The notes under the pieces: model-generated
Databases searched by the model: none
Told to the model about the DNA's origin: nothing
What the model saw: the letters and a program-made list of their open reading frames with translations, nothing else
Assembly: GCA_038874075.1 (NCBI GenBank)
Contig: JAVZDD010000026.1
Coordinates: forward strand, 1 to 7,037
From: Jingweiarchaeum tengchongense
GTDB lineage: Archaea > Nanobdellota > Nanobdellia > Jingweiarchaeales > Jingweiarchaeaceae
Length of the DNA: 7,037 nucleotides
Reading direction: 5' to 3'
Program-made: the position numbers and the translations under genes
Part shown: positions 2,768 to 7,037 of the stretch, in pieces
Position numbering within the stretch: position 1 is the first letter of the stretch
How the letters are laid out: the number at the start of each line of letters is the position of its first letter

Positions 2768-5329
2768 CCACTTTTTTTCAAAACTATCAAAATCCTTAAC
2801 TGGAGCAACAAATTTCGGATCTTTTATACGTTCAAATCTCTTTATAGCACTTCTTATCTTAATTTGTTCTTCAGGTTTTAACTCATAAATATTATTGGTT
2901 CCTTTTGTCTCAACAACAAAATAGATCTTTTCAGAAGTTATTCCATCGTTAACTCTTTCCACAGCAATTGCCCAGTCAGGTGTGTAATTTCCTGCCGGTG
3001 TCTCTATTACATACCAATCAGGCAATTTCACAAACAATTTTATTCGCGAATCACTATCCAATGCCTTAGCAAATTCTTCCTCTATATTTGACTCTTTAAT
3101 TATTCCATCATAGATTGATTTTTGAACTTTAAACACATACTTGTCATAACTCGTTACCTCTTCTCTTAAAAGACCAACATCATACCTTTCTTCCAAATCA
3201 ATATATTTAATCCCATCAACCTCAAATGACTTTTTGTGCTCTTTAATGACTTCTATAATCTTTTCTGCATATTCTTGAGGATTCGAAAAGAGAAGAGCAA
3301 GATTATTAGAGCCATTTAATATATTAAATATTGTTCTTTTAGTTAAATTAGTCTCTTTTTCTATGTGGAATACAAGATTGAAAACCCTATCTATCTTTGT
3401 TTTTTCGGATGTTTCTTTGATAAATTCTTCCTTTATATCTTCGGGTTCGATTGCATTCACTCTAATCTTTTTAATGTTTATTTCCGATTCTCTTACTTCA
3501 ATCTTTTGTATTTCCTTAGAAACTTGCTCAATGAATTTGTCACTATCTATATTTACGATAAATTTGGCTTTAGGAGAGACTCTATCCCATAAGCTTTTGA
3601 ACAAATCTCCTTGAAAGACATTATCTTTGCGTTTTATTTTTACTCTTTGTCTTCTTTCTTCAGCTGGTGGTGCTTCTTCACCAACTTCTTCTCTATATTC
3701 TGTCTGTAATCTTTCTAAATATTCCCTATAACTTTCATTTGTTATCACAGTCAATAAATTTATATCTCTATCCTGAATTCTATTCCCATCCTGATCAACC
3801 GGCAATCTTAAACCTCGTCCAATTTCCTGCCTTTTTTTAATTTCTGAAGTGGAGTAAGAAAGTGTGCAAATATTAAATACATTTGGGTTATCCCATCCTT
3901 CCCGCAAGGCAGAATGAGAAAAAATAAACTCAATAGGTTCTTCTAACGATAGTAATCTTTCTTTATCCTTCATAATCAAATCATATGCTGACTCATCTTC
4001 TTCAATGCTTTTATCCTGTTTCATTCTTGAAAAATAACCACTATGGACTTTCTTAACATCCAAGTTTGAAAATTCCTTAAATCCATTCCAAATAAGTTTA
4101 TTAAACTCCTCTTCAAACATCCGTCGGACAATACCATTTTCCAGAAGATAATCATCAACTCTATTTAGAAAAAATAAACTTAATACTTTAATTCCCTTGG
4201 AATTTAACTGTTTTTTCTTATCTAAATGTTCCCTTATTGTTTCTCTTACCATAATACGAATTACCTCATCTTCATCTAATGAGGACTTTCCTTCGTAAAC
4301 TTTTATACCATTAGAAAAAGAGATATAACCACTACTTTTGTTTATTTCACTGACAATAAAACCATTATAATAAGAATTATCTGTTTTGTTTGCCAAATTA
4401 TCGCCGTGCTTAAGCGTTATTGTTTTAAATTTTATACCTTCTTTTTCTTTCATAAATACTTTGGCCTTTGCTCTTAGTCCACTTGTTGTTGATTCTATTT
4501 TCTCTAAAATTATCTTCTTACTACCCGGGTCGCCTTCCTCGGTTATTGATAAAACCTCAATCTTTTTTACCAATCCAAGATTATATGCATCATAGGGGGT
4601 CAATTTATAAACAAGATTGTAAATGTCTCTATGAGTGGCAGAATATCTTAAAACAAATAAGGGATTTAGTTGCTCAATTCCCCATTGTGTTGCTTCCCCG
4701 CCCATCTTTTGTGGCTCATCAAGAATAACAATAGGCCGTGTTTTTTTAATAATTTCAATTGGTTTATCTCCCATTTTGTCGTGAATATTGTGAATAATAT
4801 TTTTATCCTTGTTAAAAGCATCTCTTGTTATCACCACAATTTGAAGATTTGTATCCTGCCCAAACATTCTAACCATTACAAGATTATCTGACTTATAAGG
4901 GAAATAGGTATACGGAAGATTATTATAAAGTTGCTTAAAATGCTCTTTTGTAATATCAAGTGCTTTTAACACACCTTCTTTAATTGCAACTGATGGAACT
5001 ACAATAATAAATTTAGAGAAACCATATTTTTGATTTAATTCTAAAATAGTCCGTAGATAAACATAAGTTTTCCCTGTGCCTGTTTCCATCTCAATAGTAA
5101 AATTATAAGGTTCTGCCAAATCTTCAATCTTAGATAATGTAATCCCGTTTCTTTTTTGAATTTCCTGCAAGTTTTCTAAAATTTTTTCTTTTGGTAGATT
5201 TAATGAATTAGGAATGATTTGAAAAGTATAATCAGAAGGTCTTTTGGCCTGACCTTTAAATATATCAACAACAGAATTTATAGCATCAATTTGAAAATCT
5301 AACTTTGAGTCAAATTTTAGTTTAAGCAT
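2765..5329 (-). CDS. res: Type III restriction enzyme, Res subunit (helicase-nuclease)
   Basis: This 854-residue protein is the ATP-dependent cleavage subunit of a type III restriction-modification system. It works only in complex with Mod, in the cytoplasm, on DNA lacking the Mod methyl mark. In order: an N-terminal Q-motif-like LDFQIDAINSVVDIF (10-24); Walker A METGTGKT (81-88); motif Ia IIVVPSVAIKEG (108-119); motif II LDEPQ (203-207), where DEPQ is the form usual in Res rather than DEAH; motif III YSATH (229-233); motif V REGWDNPNV (476-484); motif VI QEIGRGLRLP (501-510). A charged linker follows, then the C-terminal PD-(D/E)XK nuclease with TPDW (Asp785) and VVETKG (Glu807-x-Lys809). 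All catalytic residues are present and there is no frameshift, so it should be active. Its length is within the family range, shorter than EcoP15I Res at about 970. The ATG is one base after the mod stop and preceded by AAAGGTGA, indicating coupled translation. Confidence 0.95.
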   Translation of the reverse strand: MLKLKFDSKLDFQIDAINSVVDIFKGQAKRPSDYTFQIIPNSLNLPKEKILENLQEIQKRNGITLSKIEDLAEPYNFTIEMETGTGKTYVYLRTILELNQKYGFSKFIIVVPSVAIKEGVLKALDITKEHFKQLYNNLPYTYFPYKSDNLVMVRMFGQDTNLQIVVITRDAFNKDKNIIHNIHDKMGDKPIEIIKKTRPIVILDEPQKMGGEATQWGIEQLNPLFVLRYSATHRDIYNLVYKLTPYDAYNLGLVKKIEVLSITEEGDPGSKKIILEKIESTTSGLRAKAKVFMKEKEGIKFKTITLKHGDNLANKTDNSYYNGFIVSEINKSSGYISFSNGIKVYEGKSSLDEDEVIRIMVRETIREHLDKKKQLNSKGIKVLSLFFLNRVDDYLLENGIVRRMFEEEFNKLIWNGFKEFSNLDVKKVHSGYFSRMKQDKSIEEDESAYDLIMKDKERLLSLEEPIEFIFSHSALREGWDNPNVFNICTLSYSTSEIKKRQEIGRGLRLPVDQDGNRIQDRDINLLTVITNESYREYLERLQTEYREEVGEEAPPAEERRQRVKIKRKDNVFQGDLFKSLWDRVSPKAKFIVNIDSDKFIEQVSKEIQKIEVRESEINIKKIRVNAIEPEDIKEEFIKETSEKTKIDRVFNLVFHIEKETNLTKRTIFNILNGSNNLALLFSNPQEYAEKIIEVIKEHKKSFEVDGIKYIDLEERYDVGLLREEVTSYDKYVFKVQKSIYDGIIKESNIEEEFAKALDSDSRIKLFVKLPDWYVIETPAGNYTPDWAIAVERVNDGITSEKIYFVVETKGTNNIYELKPEEQIKIRSAIKRFERIKDPKFVAPVKDFDSFEKKW

Positions 5330-5330
5330 A

Positions 5331-7037
5331 TTAAATCACCTTTAACCTCACAAATGCACTTAAATTTATCTTATCACTATCAGTTAAAATATTATCCAGA
5401 AGGATAAAGGTTTTACCTTTATATTTTGGAGTTCTTATCTCTTCAATTGTATCTTTATCAATTTTGTCTTTAAGATAAATGTAAAAATCAAGATTCTGTT
5501 CTTCATCTTTAACATAATAAAATTCACAATTTTTAATTTTTACTTGTTCAATTTTAGAATTTAAATTGAGGCCTTCTTTCAGCGTAACTTCATAGATAAC
5601 ATCTATCTCTTTCCAGTCAGAAACTAATGGTTGGTTAACCCACATCCCAAGCCATTCAAGATACTTTTTCTTTAACTCTTCCTTATCTTCTGACGGGTCA
5701 AATTCAAATTCATCTTTTAAGTTAAAATTGGACTTATCAAGTTTAAAGACCTTAAATCCAAAATCTTGATTAGGACTTTCCTTCTTATATTTTTCTGATA
5801 CTCTTCTTAACCTCTCAATACAAATATCAGCAACTGTTGGAAACTCCTTTTTAATCCCTTCATCTAAAACCTCTTCATCAATTTGGACAAGAATAAACTT
5901 ACGATTGCCTCCGTCTTCTTTGTTTAAATCCCAAACAGCATGACCAGTTGTGCCAGAGCCAGCAAAGAAGTCAAGGATGATGGAATCTTGAGTCGTAGAT
6001 ATTTCTACAAGCCAAGATATAAGTTCAACTGGTTTTGGATTATTATAAAGTAATCTACCATCAAATATTTCTTTTAAGTCCCTATTACCCTGTGTTTGTG
6101 AGATATTTTTTATTATTGAAGAAGGAGTTACTGGCTGGGGCTCTCCAGTAAATCTTTTCAATCTTGGTATAATAGTTCCATCTCCCCAATATATTCGCTT
6201 GTCAGCATCCAATTGTTCAAATTCTTCTTTTGTTATATGCCATTGCCGTGTTATTTCTATCCCTTTCGGAGTTTTAACAGTATAATAATTCTTACCTTTA
6301 GGGTTTGATTTTTCTTCTGATTTACATAATTCGCAACTCACCCAATTTCCTCTTGGGTCATTGTCAGGATTTTGGTATTCGTTTTTAAATGATTTAAGTT
6401 TTAGTGGTTTATCAAACACAGTTTCATTTTTATTTCTATATCCTATCAAAACATATTCATGGTCAACCCTAAATCTTGTTGTCATTTTCATCTTCCCTTG
6501 TCCCGCTGTTCCTGTTTCAGGGATTTTATACCAAATCATCATTTCCACATTCTCTTCCCCAAAAATTTCATCCATAATCATTCTCAAATGATGAACTTCA
6601 TTATCATCAATTGAAACAAAAATAACTCCATCATCTCTTAATAAGTTCCTTGCTAAGAATAATCTTGGATAAATAAAATTAAGCCAATCAGAATGGTACC
6701 TTCCACTTGCCTCTGTATTTGTAGTAAGTTTTTTACCTTCGCTATCAATCTGTCCTGTTTTTTCAAGATAATCCTTTAACGGTTGTTTAAAGTTGTCTCT
6801 ATAAATAAAATCTTTACCTGTATTATAAGGTGGGTCAATATAAATCATCTTTACTTTGCCAAAGTAAGGTTTAAGTAAAAATTTTAACGTCTCTAAATTT
6901 TCACCAGCAATTACAATATTTTCTGTTTTATCAAAATCAACTGACTTCTCTTTAATAGGTTTTAATGTCCCATAGGCAGGTGCTTGAATAAGCTTAAACA
7001 ATTGACTTTTCCCAGACCAGTTAAAATAAAACCTATC
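5331..7037 (-). CDS. mod: Type III R-M adenine-specific methyltransferase, Mod subunit, partial (5' end off the right edge)
   Basis: Mod recognises the target sequence and transfers a methyl group from S-adenosylmethionine to adenine N6, and it also gives Res its specificity. The frame is open to the right edge: upstream of the TTG at 7001 it continues DRFYFNWSGKSQ, the conserved 'FNWxGK..aFKLIQAPAYGTL' lead-in of type III Mods. The TTG is therefore internal, and the true start, probably some 50-90 codons earlier, is outside the window. About 568 residues are visible. Motif IV IDPPYNTG is at 6819-6839. Motif I DFFAGSGTTGHA lies about 290 residues later (near 5940-5975). Catalytic motif before AdoMet-binding motif is the beta-class order of N6-adenine methyltransferases. 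The region between them (FRVDHEYVLIGY to the GEPQPVTPSS segment) is the presumed target-recognition domain and contains one CELC pair. The stop TAA is one base from the res ATG, so the two form an operon. No internal damage is seen. Confidence 0.95.
   Translation of the reverse strand, partial: DRFYFNWSGKSQLFKLIQAPAYGTLKPIKEKSVDFDKTENIVIAGENLETLKFLLKPYFGKVKMIYIDPPYNTGKDFIYRDNFKQPLKDYLEKTGQIDSEGKKLTTNTEASGRYHSDWLNFIYPRLFLARNLLRDDGVIFVSIDDNEVHHLRMIMDEIFGEENVEMMIWYKIPETGTAGQGKMKMTTRFRVDHEYVLIGYRNKNETVFDKPLKLKSFKNEYQNPDNDPRGNWVSCELCKSEEKSNPKGKNYYTVKTPKGIEITRQWHITKEEFEQLDADKRIYWGDGTIIPRLKRFTGEPQPVTPSSIIKNISQTQGNRDLKEIFDGRLLYNNPKPVELISWLVEISTTQDSIILDFFAGSGTTGHAVWDLNKEDGGNRKFILVQIDEEVLDEGIKKEFPTVADICIERLRRVSEKYKKESPNQDFGFKVFKLDKSNFNLKDEFEFDPSEDKEELKKKYLEWLGMWVNQPLVSDWKEIDVIYEVTLKEGLNLNSKIEQVKIKNCEFYYVKDEEQNLDFYIYLKDKIDKDTIEEIRTPKYKGKTFILLDNILTDSDKINLSAFVRLKVI
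5336..5343 (-). promoter_or_regulatory. Ribosome binding site of res inside the end of mod
   Basis: AAAGGTGA lies within the last codons of mod, six bases before the res ATG at 5329. It fixes the res start and implies that ribosomes finishing mod can start res, keeping the subunits in proportion. Confidence 0.75.

Noticed and set aside
5331..7001. Reading the TTG at 7001 as the true start of mod
   Set aside because: The frame remains open to the window edge and the residues before it (FNWSGKSQ) are conserved family sequence, so the TTG is an internal leucine codon.
1..7037. CRISPR array, tRNA or rRNA genes, insertion-sequence ends
   Set aside because: No regularly spaced repeats with unique spacers, no tRNA cloverleaf or T-loop signature, and no transposase with terminal inverted repeats were found on either strand.

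Overview
The window (about 33% GC by eye) looks like an accessory or defence region from an AT-rich bacterium. Shine-Dalgarno sites are strong (GAGGTGG, GGGAGGTGA, AAAGGTGA, GGAGG), TTG starts are plausible, and the proteins are rich in K, E and I. That mix fits a thermophilic lineage such as Thermotogota or a neighbour, but no marker gene is present, so the taxonomic call is weak.

Right 60% (2765-7037, minus strand): a type III restriction-modification operon. mod is an adenine-specific methyltransferase whose 5' end lies beyond the right edge. One base after its stop comes res, an intact 854-residue ATP-dependent restriction subunit with all helicase motifs and a C-terminal PD-(D/E)XK nuclease. 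Together they form the Mod/Res complex that methylates one strand of a short asymmetric site and cleaves unmodified DNA after ATP-driven communication between sites. The res stop codon is embedded in a strong ribosome binding site with no convincing gene behind it, so the operon may once have continued.

Middle (about 1930-2760): on the plus strand, a promoter with a perfect 14-bp palindrome and a good ribosome binding site drives a short ORF resembling the C-terminal part of a RelE/HigB-type toxin. A second coding-like stretch follows in another frame. On the minus strand there is an apparently unrecognised 41-residue peptide gene. Its leader can fold into a GC-rich structure with the ribosome binding site in a bulge, and it ends at a rho-independent terminator. 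A second minus-strand terminator lies just left of the toxin promoter and probably ends read-through from mod-res.

Left (1-1930, minus strand): mostly gene remains. An unrecognised basic ORF (1544-1798) is followed by an in-frame tail behind two stop codons. Next comes the C-terminal end of a MurJ-type lipid II flippase. It abuts an XRE-family antitoxin gene broken by two frameshifts. After about 350 bases without a gene, the left edge holds the first 124 codons of a PD-(D/E)XK nuclease of the Rpn/transposase-associated kind, preceded by three copies of a 9-base motif.

Overall this is a living type III R-M operon and a possible small-peptide gene set among decaying toxin-antitoxin, cell-envelope and mobile-element-like genes. 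I do not see a clearly new multi-gene defence system. The least explained item is the 41-residue peptide with its structured leader.
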